64,000 bases of DNA from LMUY01 sp965199165 (GCA_965199165.1 OZ240681.1:1054001-1118000); one strand, 5' to 3'. Shown: positions 1 to 9,119, counted from the first letter of the stretch. Translations and numbers: made by a program. The notes: generated by a model not told the origin, from the sequence alone.

Positions 1-612
1 CCGCTGCCTCAGTTCGCGGAACAACGCGATGATCTGGCGGCTGACGGCGGCGTCCAGGTTCGTGGTCGGTTCGTCGGCCACGATCAGGGTCGGCCGCAAC
101 GCAAGCACCAGGGAGATCAGCGCCCGTTGCAGCATCCCACCGGAGAGTTGGTGTGGATACTGCGCCAGCACCGCATGGGCCCGACCGACTCCGGCTTCCT
201 CCAGCAGCTTGGCGGCAGCCCCGCGCCACCCTATGCCCTTGCTCCCCGGCAGGCGGCGGAGCACGTGGTAGAAGTGCCAGCCGATCGTCTTGGCCGGGTT
301 GAACGCGCCGGCAGGGTCCTGGAAGATCATCGCCATGGCGGTGCCGCGCAGCCGGTCGAACGCGGCCGCGTCCAGCGGTGCGAGGTCCTGGCCCGCCAGG
401 CGAAGGGTTTGCGTGCTCGCGCGGATCCCGTCGGGCAGCAGGCGGAGGATCGCGGTGGCAGTCATCGTCTTGCCCGATCCGGACTCGCCGATCAGGCCCA
501 GCACCTCGTCCTTGCCGACGTGGAGGGACACGCCGCGCACCAGAGGGCGCCGTCCGCCGCCAGGAAGCGGCAGCCAGACATCCAGCCCGTCCACCTCCAG
601 GACCGGCCTCAT
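1..612 (-). CDS. Peptide ABC transporter ATP-binding protein, DppD/OppD type (partial)
   Basis: Cytoplasmic ATPase of a Dpp/Opp-type importer. It starts at 612 (ATG overlapping the TGA of the upstream permease as ATGA) and runs off the left window edge, so only about 204 residues are visible. Seen: Walker A GESGSGKT near residue 42, Q-loop FQDPAGAFNP, signature LSGGM, and Walker B LIVADEPTTNLD. The Oppc-type C-terminal zinc/substrate-specificity region is outside the window. It is the fourth gene of the leftward unit binding protein (3984), DppB, DppC, DppD. The family is clear; the substrate (peptide, or other solutes such as opines or nickel) is not. Confidence 0.9.
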   Translation of the reverse strand, partial: MRPVLEVDGLDVWLPLPGGGRRPLVRGVSLHVGKDEVLGLIGESGSGKTMTATAILRLLPDGIRASTQTLRLAGQDLAPLDAAAFDRLRGTAMAMIFQDPAGAFNPAKTIGWHFYHVLRRLPGSKGIGWRGAAAKLLEEAGVGRAHAVLAQYPHQLSGGMLQRALISLVLALRPTLIVADEPTTNLDAAVSRQIIALFRELRQR

Positions 613-1463
613 TCACCGATGCGCCGCAGCCTGGGGTCGAGCACGTCGCGGATGCCGTCCGCCAGCAGGTTCAGGCCCAGGATGATGGTACTGACCGAAA
701 GTCCCGTGTAGGTCAGGACCCAGGGTCCGCTCTCGAAATAGTCCTTGCCCTCGCTCATCAGTCCGCCCAGCGACGGAGTGGGTGGCTGCACGCCGAGGCC
801 GAGGAAACTCAGCCCGGCCTCGACCAGGATGGCGAAGGCCAGCGCCGCGGAGAGCTGCACGAACAGCGGCGCCGCGATGTTGGGCAGGATCTCCAGCAGC
901 ATGATGCGCCAGGTCGACTGGCCCATGACGATCGCAGCCTGAACATAGTTCTCCCCTTTGACGGCGAGCGTGGTGTTGCGGGCGAGGCGGGCGAAATTGG
1001 GCAGGAAGATCAGCGCCAGCGCCAGCGCCACGTTCAGCAGGCCGAAACCCAGGATGAGCATCAGGAAGAGCGCCAGGACGAAGCTGGGAAGCGCCAGCAA
1101 CAGGTCCACGCTACGCATGATGACCGCGTCCACCATCCCGCCGAGCATCGCTGCACCCATGCCCGCGGCCGTACCGCACGATGCGGCCAGGCCGACGCCG
1201 CCGGTGCTGACCAGCAGCGACACCCGGGCGCCATACAGCACCCGGCTCAGCACGTCGCGCCCGAAGGAGTCGGTGCCGAACGGATGCGGCCAACTCGGGC
1301 CTTGCAGCAGGGCCAGGTAGTCCATCTCGTTCTCGCCCCACCCTGTCAGGGACGGTCCGGCCAGCACGGCCAGCAGCACGAAACCGACCAGCGCCGCGCC
1401 GACCGGCAGCAAAGGGCCGCCGGACCCGGCGCGACGCCAACCCCGCCGGAGCGTCGCGGCCAC
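609..1463 (-). CDS. Peptide ABC transporter permease, DppC type
   Basis: Inner-membrane permease of 284 residues. The DppC hallmark GTDSFGRDVLSRVLYGAR lies near residue 65, after one N-terminal membrane segment and the usual extracytoplasmic stretch. The EAA-type loop follows later, around ARNTTLAVKGENYVQAA. Length fits the family (280-300). Its ATG directly abuts the stop of the DppB gene and its TGA overlaps the ATG of the ATPase gene, so the three are translationally coupled. Substrate unknown. Confidence 0.92.
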   Translation of the reverse strand: MAATLRRGWRRAGSGGPLLPVGAALVGFVLLAVLAGPSLTGWGENEMDYLALLQGPSWPHPFGTDSFGRDVLSRVLYGARVSLLVSTGGVGLAASCGTAAGMGAAMLGGMVDAVIMRSVDLLLALPSFVLALFLMLILGFGLLNVALALALIFLPNFARLARNTTLAVKGENYVQAAIVMGQSTWRIMLLEILPNIAAPLFVQLSAALAFAILVEAGLSFLGLGVQPPTPSLGGLMSEGKDYFESGPWVLTYTGLSVSTIILGLNLLADGIRDVLDPRLRRIGE

Positions 1464-2417
1464 CTAGCGGCCCCGCCGCGGGTCAAGCGCGGTGCAGGCG
1501 AGGTCGACCGCCAGGTTGACCAGCACGACCGCGACCAGGAAGGTGAGCGAGCAGGCCAGCACGAGGGGATAATCCCGGGCGAAGGCGCCGTCGACGATCA
1601 GCGATCCCAGGCCGGGAATGCCGAACACCTTCTCGATGACGACCACACCGCCCAGCAGGTGGCGGACCTGGAATCCCATCACCACGACCAGCGGCACGAT
1701 CGCGTTGCGCAGGATGTAGTGCACGTAGACGAACCGACGCCCGAAGCCGAAGGACTGCGCCGCCATGACATAGGGCCGCCGCCAGGTTTCCAGCAGGGAG
1801 GCGCGCAGGATGCGGCTGAAGAACCCGGTCATCGCCGCGCAGATCGACAGCGCCGGCAGGAAGCCGGTGAACAGCGCCCCCGCAAGCGAACTGCCTGGCG
1901 GGGTGAATCCGTAGGCGGGAAACACCTGGAACTGGAGTGCGAACAGCAGCACCAGCATGTAGGACAGCCAGAAGTCCGGCATGGAGATCAGCCCCACGGC
2001 AAGCGTCGTCACCACTGCGTCGGTCCCGCGCCCACGCCGCGCTGCGGCCCCTGTGGCGGCGACCAGGGACACGGCGAGCGCCAGGCCGAGCGCATACAGG
2101 GCCAGGAAGACCGTGTTCGGCAACCGCTGCAGGATCAGCCGTCCGATCGGCACGCCGCCGCCCATGGTGAGCGACTGGCCGAAATCGCCCTGCAGCGCAT
2201 GGCCCATCAGCGTGGCGTATTGCACCAGCACCGGACGGTCGAGCCCGTGTGCCCGGTGGAAATCGGCGATGGCCTGCGGGGTGGCATTTTCCTGCAGCAC
2301 GGCGAGCGCCGGGTCGCCCGGTGCGGCCTGGATCACCAGGAAGATCGCGAGCGAGCCGGCCAGGATCGTCGCCACCGCCCCGAACAGGCGCCCGGCAAGA
2401 TAGGACGCAAAGCCCAT
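1464..2417 (-). CDS. Peptide ABC transporter permease, DppB type
   Basis: 317-residue inner-membrane permease. Family marks: N-terminal segment followed by PGDPALAVLQENATPQA, the LMGHALQGDFGQSL region, and the C-terminal GGVVVIEKVFGIPGLGSL motif typical of DppB. It is the partner of the DppC-type gene immediately downstream and lies 4 nt after the binding-protein gene. Normal length; no oddities. Confidence 0.92.
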   Translation of the reverse strand: MGFASYLAGRLFGAVATILAGSLAIFLVIQAAPGDPALAVLQENATPQAIADFHRAHGLDRPVLVQYATLMGHALQGDFGQSLTMGGGVPIGRLILQRLPNTVFLALYALGLALAVSLVAATGAAARRGRGTDAVVTTLAVGLISMPDFWLSYMLVLLFALQFQVFPAYGFTPPGSSLAGALFTGFLPALSICAAMTGFFSRILRASLLETWRRPYVMAAQSFGFGRRFVYVHYILRNAIVPLVVVMGFQVRHLLGGVVVIEKVFGIPGLGSLIVDGAFARDYPLVLACSLTFLVAVVLVNLAVDLACTALDPRRGR

Positions 2418-2421
2418 CCTG

Positions 2422-3984
2422 TCAGCCGGACAAGCTCACCGTGGAGAACTGCGCACCAAACGCCTCATAGGGCAGACCTACGTAGCCGTGAACCGCCTTC
2501 GTGTAGACCTGGTGCACGTTCGCGTTCAGCGTGAACAGCGCGGGCACGTCCTCCGCCAACAGCCGCTCCGCCTCCATGCAGAGCCGGCCGCGTTCCGCGA
2601 CGTCGAGCGTCTGCCGCTGCTGGTCCAGCAGCGTGTCGACGGCGGGGTTGCTGTAGCCGCCCGTGTTGCGCCAGCCCTTGCTGTGGAAGCACTCGCTGAG
2701 GTACTCGTCGACCTCGATCAGCCCGGTCCAGCCCCAAGTCAGCGCGTCGTAGTCGCCCTGCCGGAAGCGCTGGAAGGCGGTGATGGCGTCGGACACTTCG
2801 ACCGTCAGCTTGGTGCCAAGCACCTGGTTGACCTGCGTGACGAACAGCTCCGCCCAGCGCCGCCACCAGCTTGCACCCCAGGTGAGCACGGCGCCGCCTT
2901 GGCCGGGACCGTATTTCGATCGCGCCAACTCGGCCTTGGCGGCGGCGGGGTTGAATTCGCAGACCGCCCGTTTCTCCAGGTCGAACGCCCACGGGATCGC
3001 GCTCGGGATGGTGCCCTGCGACGGCTGTCCCTCGCCGAACAGCACGGCGCGCACGATCAGAGTGCGGTCGAACGCCATGGACAATGCGCGCCGGAAATGC
3101 ACGTCGTCGAAGGGCGGCCGCCTCAGGTTCAACGCCATGTAGCGGCAATTCATGCCTGCGGAGCGGTATACCACCAGGTTCGGCATCTTCTCCAGCCGCT
3201 GCACCTGGTCGAACGGGGCGCGCCCGATCAGGTCCACGTTGCCGGCCAGCAGCGCGTTGACCGCCGTGCTCTCCTCCGCGATCAGCGGGATGTCGATGCT
3301 GTCGACCTTTGGCGCGCCGCCGAAATGGCCCTCGAACGCCGCCAGCGTGATCTTCTCGTTCGGGCGCCACTCCACCATGCGGAACGCGCCGGTGCCGACC
3401 GGCGCCTTCGCGAAATCCGCCGCACTCATGCCCTCCACCGCCCGGCGGGAGACGATCTGCGTGCCGGAGCGGGTGTTGGTCAGGTACGTCAGCAGCGGTG
3501 CGAACGGCTCGGCCGTCATGATCTCGATCGTATATGGATCGCGGATCCGGATGTCCTGCACCGCGGCCAACTTGGAGCGGTTGGGCGATCCGAACCCGGG
3601 GTCGCGCAACCGGTCGAGCGTGAACTTCACGTCGTCCGCCGTCATCTCGTTGCCGTCGTGAAACCGCACGCCGCGGCGTAGCGTGAACACCCACGTGCGC
3701 GGATCAGGGGTGGTCCAGCTCTCCGCCAGGTCGGGCACGATGGCCATGTTGGCGTCGAACTTCGCCAGGCCGTTGAACATCGCCCACAACACCCAGAAAT
3801 CGGGCGCGGCGCTCGCCTTGCCCGGGTCGAGGCTTTGGAACGAGGTGCCGACGCAGGCGGCGCGAAACAGCACCGCTGCACGGGCCTCGTGCGGGGCCAG
3901 CGCGGCGAGGGACGTCGCGGCGCCAGCGGCCTGCATCAGCGTGCGCCGGCCGAGCACCAAACCTGCACCACGGCGACCCGGCAT
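2422..3984 (-). CDS. Extracellular solute-binding protein family 5 (Dpp/Opp type)
   Basis: Periplasmic binding protein of 520 residues that feeds the DppBCD-type transporter encoded downstream. The N-terminus has a twin-arginine-like signal (GRRTLMQAAGAATSLAAL, cleavage near ARAA). The SBP_bac_5 signature LAESWTTPDPRTWVFTLRRG is followed by FHDGNEMTADDVKFTLDR. The ATG at 3984 is preceded by AGGGG at about 5 nt. A perfect LacI-type operator (4026-4043) sits 42 nt upstream of the start, so transcription of this unit is probably repressed by the LacI protein encoded just upstream. The ligand could be a peptide, opine or sugar; family 5 proteins bind all of these. Confidence 0.9.
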   Translation of the reverse strand: MPGRRGAGLVLGRRTLMQAAGAATSLAALAPHEARAAVLFRAACVGTSFQSLDPGKASAAPDFWVLWAMFNGLAKFDANMAIVPDLAESWTTPDPRTWVFTLRRGVRFHDGNEMTADDVKFTLDRLRDPGFGSPNRSKLAAVQDIRIRDPYTIEIMTAEPFAPLLTYLTNTRSGTQIVSRRAVEGMSAADFAKAPVGTGAFRMVEWRPNEKITLAAFEGHFGGAPKVDSIDIPLIAEESTAVNALLAGNVDLIGRAPFDQVQRLEKMPNLVVYRSAGMNCRYMALNLRRPPFDDVHFRRALSMAFDRTLIVRAVLFGEGQPSQGTIPSAIPWAFDLEKRAVCEFNPAAAKAELARSKYGPGQGGAVLTWGASWWRRWAELFVTQVNQVLGTKLTVEVSDAITAFQRFRQGDYDALTWGWTGLIEVDEYLSECFHSKGWRNTGGYSNPAVDTLLDQQRQTLDVAERGRLCMEAERLLAEDVPALFTLNANVHQVYTKAVHGYVGLPYEAFGAQFSTVSLSG

Positions 3985-4025
3985 GCACGCCCCTGCATTT
4001 TCGTTGTCCGGTCACCATGGCGGCT

Positions 4026-4043
4026 GTTGCAAACGCTTGCAAC
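4026..4043. promoter_or_regulatory. LacI-family operator (perfect palindrome)
   Basis: GTTGCAAACGCTTGCAAC has perfect 7-nt half-sites around ACGC and matches the classic LacI/GalR operator pattern with a central CG. It lies between the LacI-family gene and the start of the peptide-binding-protein gene, 42 nt upstream of that start. Confidence 0.75.
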
Positions 4044-4060
4044 TATTTCCTGGGGACGGG

Positions 4061-5095
4061 CTACCCCGTGGCGGCGAGCTGTCCCGACGGCAGCCGTGCC
4101 GAGCTGCGCACCACCAGTTCGCCCGCGATCTGCTGCACCACCCGCTTGCTGCCGGGCTGGTCGATCTGTCCGAACAGGATCTGCAGCGTGCGTTCCACCA
4201 TCCGCTCGACGGGCTGGCGGATCGTGGTCAGCCGGTAGCCTTCCCAGGCCGCGGTCGGGATGTCGTCGAAGCCGATGACCGAAACGTCCTGCGGCACGCG
4301 CAGGCCCAACACCCGGGCGGCGTCGACCGCACCGAGCGCCATCTCGTCGCTGCCGCAGAAGATGGCGTCCACCGGGGCGCTGCCGCGCAGCAGGTCACGC
4401 GCCGCGGCGAAGCCACCCTGGTAGGTGAAGCCTCCATCGGCACGCACCGCGATCGCCTTGCCGTGACGGGCAAGCGCCTGGGCGAAGCCGCGCTCGCGCT
4501 CCTTGCTGCTGAACGCGCCCGGCAGGCCGCCGATGAAGGCGAAGCACTGGTGTCCTGCCCGCGCCAGCAGGTCGCCGGCCAAGGCGCCGCCATGGACGCT
4601 GTCGCAGCGGACCGAACTGGCCTCGCCCGGCGGCGGCTTGCGGTTCAGCAGCACAACCGGGGCGCCGACGGCGGCGCATCGCGCCGCAGCCTCCCGCGAC
4701 ACCGTGGCGGAAGTGATGACGATGCCGGCCACGTGGTAGTGCAACAACTCGCGCACCGCCTGATCCGGCCCGGCGTCCAGCGGCGCGCCGGCGAACAGCA
4801 CGCGCTGTCCGCGCTCCTGCAGCGAGCGGCCGAGCCGGTCGAGCACCTCGGCGTAGAAGGCGCTGGTCACCTCCCCCATCACCACGCCGATGAGGTTGGA
4901 CCGCTGGGTGATCAGGCTGCGCGCGAACACGTTGGGCGTGTAGCCGAGCGTGTCCGCGGCTTCCGTCACCCGGCGCCGCATGTCGGCGGAGATGCTGGCG
5001 CCGGGCGTCAGTGCGCGGGACACCGCAGATTGCGACACCCCGGCCAGCTTGGCCACGTCCAACGAGGTCACTCGGACCGCCTGTCCCTTCTTCAT
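4061..5095 (-). CDS. LacI-family transcriptional regulator
   Basis: 344-residue repressor. The N-terminal helix-turn-helix TSLDVAKLAGVSQSAVSRAL (residues about 10-29) and hinge region ARSLITQRSNLIGVV are followed by a periplasmic-binding-protein-like effector domain ending near residue 344. ATG at 5095 is preceded by GGAGTGG. It is encoded after the PotABC-like genes and an amidohydrolase, and before the Dpp-type unit, all leftward. A perfect LacI operator lies just downstream (4026-4043). Related sites lie at 8661, 9120, 17390 and 26687, so it may control the whole 1-28 kb island. The effector ligand is unknown. Confidence 0.93.
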   Translation of the reverse strand: MKKGQAVRVTSLDVAKLAGVSQSAVSRALTPGASISADMRRRVTEAADTLGYTPNVFARSLITQRSNLIGVVMGEVTSAFYAEVLDRLGRSLQERGQRVLFAGAPLDAGPDQAVRELLHYHVAGIVITSATVSREAAARCAAVGAPVVLLNRKPPPGEASSVRCDSVHGGALAGDLLARAGHQCFAFIGGLPGAFSSKERERGFAQALARHGKAIAVRADGGFTYQGGFAAARDLLRGSAPVDAIFCGSDEMALGAVDAARVLGLRVPQDVSVIGFDDIPTAAWEGYRLTTIRQPVERMVERTLQILFGQIDQPGSKRVVQQIAGELVVRSSARLPSGQLAATG

Positions 5096-5123
5096 CGACC
5101 ACTCCGCACGAAAGGCCGGCAGC

Positions 5124-5978
5124 TTAGACCATGATCGGGCTGGCGCCGAACAGGCGTCCCGGATTGTCCACCAGGACGCGCTGGCGGAGGTGGTCGTCGT
5201 CCACCCAGTCCAGCAGCAAGTCCAACAGCATGGCGTCGTCCTCGGCCGGCAGGCCGCGCACCTGCGTGGTGAACGGGTGCGGCCAGTTGCTGCCCCACAT
5301 CAGCCGCTCCGGTGCATGCCGCACGAGGGTCCGGGCGAGAAGGGCGGCGGCGGCGTAGGGCGGGTCACCCATCCCGCCGCCGGCATACGGGGCCGACAGT
5401 TTCACCCAGACCCGCCCGCTGTCCAACAGGCGGAGCAGAGCCAGCACGGATGGATGGTCGGCCGGCACCGGGCGGCCGAACATGCCGAGGTGGTCGATGA
5501 TGACCTGGCCGGGCAGCCGCGCGATCAGCCCCGCCCGGTCTGCCAGTTCGTGCCCGTCGAGCTGGAGGTTGACGTGCCAACCGACCTGCTGGACGCGGGC
5601 GGCCATCGCTTCCAGTTCGCTCCAGGACAGCACGCCCCCCGGCACCATCAGGAAGCGTGCGCCCCGCACGCCACCTTGCGTCAACCGGCGCAGCTCCGCC
5701 TCGCTCACCGCGGCGTCCACCATGCCGATGCCGCGGGCGCCATCGCCGAGCGTGGCGATCGCGTCCAGCAGCCCGGCATGGTCCGTGCCGTGCGCCGACG
5801 ACTGCACCACCAACGCCCGCTCCAAGCCCAGCCTGCGCTGCACGGCGGCGTAGTCCCGCGCCGTCGCCACTGGCGGCCGGAACACCGAGTCCGGCCGGAT
5901 GGGGAAGCGCGGATCGAACACGTGGAGATGCGTGTCCCAGGCGCCCGGCGGCACCTGCAACCGCGGCGGTGCGCCCAT
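5124..5978 (-). CDS. Amidohydrolase-2 family hydrolase (2-pyrone-4,6-dicarboxylate hydrolase-like)
   Basis: 284-residue TIM-barrel metal-dependent hydrolase. The metal site motif DTHLHVF occurs near residue 15, HVNLQLDG and IIDHLGMFGRP in the middle, and WGSNWPHPF near residue 230, as in LigI-like lactone/pyrone hydrolases. ATG at 5978 overlaps the TGA of the PotC-like gene (TGATG), placing it in the same operon as the polyamine/opine-type importer. The transported compound, or its lactone product, may therefore be the substrate (inference). Reading upstream of 5978 in this frame gives only a shadow of the permease gene. Confidence 0.85.
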   Translation of the reverse strand: MGAPPRLQVPPGAWDTHLHVFDPRFPIRPDSVFRPPVATARDYAAVQRRLGLERALVVQSSAHGTDHAGLLDAIATLGDGARGIGMVDAAVSEAELRRLTQGGVRGARFLMVPGGVLSWSELEAMAARVQQVGWHVNLQLDGHELADRAGLIARLPGQVIIDHLGMFGRPVPADHPSVLALLRLLDSGRVWVKLSAPYAGGGMGDPPYAAAALLARTLVRHAPERLMWGSNWPHPFTTQVRGLPAEDDAMLLDLLLDWVDDDHLRQRVLVDNPGRLFGASPIMV

Positions 5979-6766
5979 CAGCGCCCCACCAGCAGCCGGT
6001 CGAGGCCGTAGACGCGGTCGAGCAACAGCATCATGCCGCCGGTCGCCACGATCAGCACCGTGGACACGGCGGCCACCAGCGGGTCCGTCATCTGGTCGAT
6101 GTAGTTGAACACCCGCACCGGCAGCGTGGTGAGCGCCGGCGGTGCCACGAAGATCGTCACGGTCAGGTCGTCCAGGCTGGTGATGAACGCCAGCACCCAG
6201 CCCCCGGCGATGCCGGGCAGCAGCAGCGGCAGCGTGATCCGCCGCAACAGGGTGATCCGGCCGGCGCCAAGCGAGACCGCCGCGCGCTCCACCTCCCGGT
6301 CCAAACCGGCCAGCGCCGCGAGCAGCAGCCGCAACACGAAGGGTGTGACCAACACGACATGGCAGGCTGCGAGCGACAGGAAGGTGCCGCCGAGCCCGGC
6401 CAATGTCAGGAACCGCAGAAAGGCGATGCCCAGCACGACGGCCGGGATCATCAGCGGCGAAAGCAGGAAGGCGGACAGCGCCGCGCGCCCGATGAAGCTG
6501 TGCCGCGCGATGGCGAAGGCGGCAGGTAGGGCGATCAGCACCGCGATGCTGGCGGCCACGAACGCCAGGCGCAGGCTGACCCAGAAGGAGCCGATGAAGT
6601 CCCGGTTGCGCAGCAGCTCGCCATACCAGCGGATGGACACGCCGTCCCACGGCAAGGCGAGGTAGGACTTCGTCGTGAACGACACCAGGATCACCACGAC
6701 GATCGGCAGCATGATGAACGCCACGAACACGGCGTTGAACAGCAGCGCCCCCGCCCCGTTGCGCAT
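5978..6766 (-). CDS. ABC transporter permease, PotC type
   Basis: 262-residue inner-membrane permease of a spermidine/putrescine-like importer. The EAA loop ERAAVSLGAGRITLLRRITL lies about two thirds along; the N-terminus FVAFIMLPIVVVILVSF is the first membrane segment. The start overlaps the PotB-type stop as TGATG, and the stop overlaps the amidohydrolase start in the same way. Family members move polyamines, GABA, opines or amino acids, so the substrate is open. Confidence 0.9.
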   Translation of the reverse strand: MRNGAGALLFNAVFVAFIMLPIVVVILVSFTTKSYLALPWDGVSIRWYGELLRNRDFIGSFWVSLRLAFVAASIAVLIALPAAFAIARHSFIGRAALSAFLLSPLMIPAVVLGIAFLRFLTLAGLGGTFLSLAACHVVLVTPFVLRLLLAALAGLDREVERAAVSLGAGRITLLRRITLPLLLPGIAGGWVLAFITSLDDLTVTIFVAPPALTTLPVRVFNYIDQMTDPLVAAVSTVLIVATGGMMLLLDRVYGLDRLLVGR

Positions 6767-7617
6767 CAGCCGAGCCGCGCCATGAACCGGCGCTCCATGA
6801 AGTTGCTGTAGGACAGGATCAGCAGCAGGTTGCCCGCCAGCAGCACGATGGCCAGGGCCGCGCCCAGCGGCCAGTTCAGCGTCGACAGGAACTCGGTATA
6901 GATCGCGCCCGACATGACGGGGATGCGGCTGCCGCCCAGCATCAGCGGGGTCGCGAAGCTGCTGGCCGCCATGCAGAACACGATCAGCGAGCCGGACAGC
7001 ACGCCCGGCGCCACGTTGGGCAGGACGACGCGGACGAACACGGTGACGCGCGACGCGCCGAGCGAGATCGCCGCCCGCTCCATCGCCGGGTCAAGCCGCG
7101 CGAGCGACGTCCAGACCGACAGCACCAGGAACGGAGTCAGCACGTGCACCAGGCCAAGCACCACGGCGCCGGAGGTGAACATCATGCCAACCGGGCGGCC
7201 GATCAGCCCGGCGCCCAGCAACGCCCGGTTCAGCAGCCCGGAATTGCCGAGGATCACCATCCAGCCGAAGGTGCGGATCACCGCCGAGACCAGAAGCGGC
7301 CCGATCACCATCAACAGCAGCAACCCGCGCCAGCGCGGCTGCATCCGGTGGATGATATAGGCCTCCGGCGTGCCGATGACGACGGAGATCACCGTGGTGG
7401 CCAACGCCACCAGGTAGGTGCGAAGGAACACCTCGCGGTAGTATGGGTCGCCCAGCACGTCGCCGTAATTCCCGGCCGTCAGCGTCGGATCGTACGTCCC
7501 GGACGTGACGAACACGTAGACGCTCAGCACCCCGGTCATCACGAGGGGCGCGGCGAAGAACAGCCCGAACACCAGCAGGGCCGGCGCGCTCATCACCAGG
7601 GGGGCGAACCGCCTCAC
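6766..7617 (-). CDS. ABC transporter permease, PotB type
   Basis: 283-residue inner-membrane permease. I place the start at GTG 7617, which overlaps the TGA of the ATPase gene (GTGA); an ATG at 7593 is the alternative and would drop eight residues. Membrane segments begin with PALLVFGLFFAAPLVMTGVL. The EAA loop MERAAISLGASRVTVFVRVV sits near residue 190. It is partner of the PotC-type permease immediately downstream. Confidence 0.88.
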   Translation of the reverse strand: MRRFAPLVMSAPALLVFGLFFAAPLVMTGVLSVYVFVTSGTYDPTLTAGNYGDVLGDPYYREVFLRTYLVALATTVISVVIGTPEAYIIHRMQPRWRGLLLLMVIGPLLVSAVIRTFGWMVILGNSGLLNRALLGAGLIGRPVGMMFTSGAVVLGLVHVLTPFLVLSVWTSLARLDPAMERAAISLGASRVTVFVRVVLPNVAPGVLSGSLIVFCMAASSFATPLMLGGSRIPVMSGAIYTEFLSTLNWPLGAALAIVLLAGNLLLILSYSNFMERRFMARLG

Positions 7618-8639
7618 GCCAAGCCCATCCGGATCCCTGCCGGGGCGGCGGTGACTTGGACGTGGGTGCCGATCGCATGCTCGGCGTCGCCGTCGTTCTG
7701 GGTCACCATCAGCAGGCGGCCGGCCGCGCTGTCGACCTCGTACAGCCATTGCTGGCCCAGGAAGACCCGGTTGACGACCTGGCCCGGCACGCCGCCGGCG
7801 GCGCAGAAGCGCAACCGCTCCGGCCGTATCCACAGGATGACGGGTCCGTCCGGCACGGCGTGCGGCAGGACCAGGCGGCCGCCGCCGAACAGGACGGCGC
7901 CGCCCTCCGCCCGACCTTCCAGGCGGTTGGTCTTGCCCAGGAACCCGGACACGAAGGCATCGGCCGGGTGCTCGTACGCCTCCCACGGTTCCGCCACCTG
8001 CAGGATGCGGCCGCGGTCCATCACCGCCACCCGGTCGCACAGCGCCATGGCCTCCGCCTGGTCGTGGGTGACCAGGATGGTGGTGATGCCCAGTTTGCGC
8101 TGCAGCTGACGCAGCTCGATCTGCATGCCCTCCCGCAGTTTGGCGTCGAGCGCGCCGAGCGGTTCGTCCAACAGCAGGACGTCGGGGTTGATCACCAGCG
8201 CCCGGGCCAGCGCCACGCGCTGCTGCTGGCCGCCGGAAAGCTGGCGCGGATGGCGGTCCGCCATGCCGTCCAACGCCACCTGGCTGATGGCGGCGCGCAC
8301 CCGGGCCTCCCGTTCCGCCCGCGGCACCTTCCGCATCTCCAGCCCGAAGGCGATGTTGCCGGCGACCGTCAGATGCGGGAACAGCGCGTAGGACTGGAAC
8401 ACGATGCCGACGTTGCGCCGGTTGGCAGGGATCCGCGTGAGGTCGCGCCCATCGAGCGTGATGGAACCGCCATCCGGCGCGGCAAAACCGGCGATCATCT
8501 GCAGCGTCGTGGTCTTGCCGCAGCCGGACGGGCCGAGCAGCCCGACGAACTCGCCCCGCGCCACGGACAGGCAGACGCCGTCCACCGCGTGCACCGGCCC
8601 ATAGCGCTTCATCACCCGGTCGAGCACGACGTGGCTCAA
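7614..8639 (-). CDS. ABC transporter ATP-binding protein, PotA type
   Basis: 341-residue cytoplasmic ATPase with a C-terminal TOBE-like domain. Walker A LGPSGCGKTTT, Q-loop FQSYALFPHL, signature QLSGGQQQRVALARAL, Walker B VLLLDEPLGALD and the switch His in LVTHDQAEAM are all present. TTG at 8639 is chosen because GGAGGG lies 5 nt upstream; an ATG at 8666 is in frame but lacks a good ribosome-binding site. It is the first gene of the leftward PotABC-type operon. Its binding protein is encoded divergently at 9158. A LacI-like operator half-site cluster (8661-8676) lies just upstream. Confidence 0.92.
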   Translation of the reverse strand: MSHVVLDRVMKRYGPVHAVDGVCLSVARGEFVGLLGPSGCGKTTTLQMIAGFAAPDGGSITLDGRDLTRIPANRRNVGIVFQSYALFPHLTVAGNIAFGLEMRKVPRAEREARVRAAISQVALDGMADRHPRQLSGGQQQRVALARALVINPDVLLLDEPLGALDAKLREGMQIELRQLQRKLGITTILVTHDQAEAMALCDRVAVMDRGRILQVAEPWEAYEHPADAFVSGFLGKTNRLEGRAEGGAVLFGGGRLVLPHAVPDGPVILWIRPERLRFCAAGGVPGQVVNRVFLGQQWLYEVDSAAGRLLMVTQNDGDAEHAIGTHVQVTAAPAGIRMGLA

Positions 8640-8660
8640 TACGTCCCTCCAGCTTGCATT

Positions 8661-8676
8661 TTGCATACCTTTGCAG
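8661..8676. promoter_or_regulatory. LacI-like operator between PotA-type and ridA genes
   Basis: TTGCATACCTTTGCAG matches 12 of 16 positions of the perfect operator at 4027-4042 and shares TTGCATAC with the sites at 9120, 17390 and 26687. It lies in the 83-nt divergent intergenic region and could control both directions. Confidence 0.5.
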
Positions 8677-8722
8677 ATAGATCGGCCACCATCAACATCG
8701 ACGAACAGAACGGAGGCTGCCT

Positions 8723-9079
8723 ATGACGATCGAGCGTATCAATCCGGGCCCGCGGTCGAGCGAGATGGTGGTGCACAACGATACGATCTACGTGACGACG
8801 ACGCCGGACAAGCCGTACGACCCGGCGCTGTCGGCGGCCGGCCAGGCGCGACAGATCCTGGCGACGGTCGACAAGCGGCTGGCCAGCCTCGGCACGGACA
8901 AGTCCAAGCTGCTGGCGACGCAGATCTGGCTGTCCGACATCCGGTACTTCGAGGAGGTGAACGCGGTGTGGGACGCCTGGATCGATCCCGCCAACCCGCC
9001 TTCGCGCGCCTGCGCCTGCGTCGTGGCGATGGGCAAGCCGGACCTCAAGGTCGAAATGATCATGGTCGCTGCGAAGTAG
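8723..9079 (+). CDS. ridA: RidA/YjgF-family enamine/imine deaminase
   Basis: 118-residue RidA-family protein, which hydrolyses reactive 2-aminoacrylate-type imines released by amino-acid lyases and oxidases. Seen: the N-terminus RINPGPRSSEMVVHNDTIYV, the ILATVDKRLASLGTDKSKLL helix, and SRACACVVAMGKPDLKVEM near the end. The Arg in SRACACV corresponds to the conserved substrate-binding Arg. GGAGG precedes the ATG. It heads the rightward unit with a PotD-like protein and a three-subunit amine dehydrogenase, which fits detoxification of imine products (inference). Confidence 0.9.
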   Translation: MTIERINPGPRSSEMVVHNDTIYVTTTPDKPYDPALSAAGQARQILATVDKRLASLGTDKSKLLATQIWLSDIRYFEEVNAVWDAWIDPANPPSRACACVVAMGKPDLKVEMIMVAAK

Positions 9080-9119
9080 CAAAGATAGCCATGGACACGG
9101 GGGTCACGCGCATGGTCAT

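Noticed and set aside
378..2534. 718-codon open frame on the plus strand
   Set aside because: Antisense to three clear Dpp genes; Arg/Gln/His-rich low-complexity translation without motifs, typical of GC-rich shadow frames.
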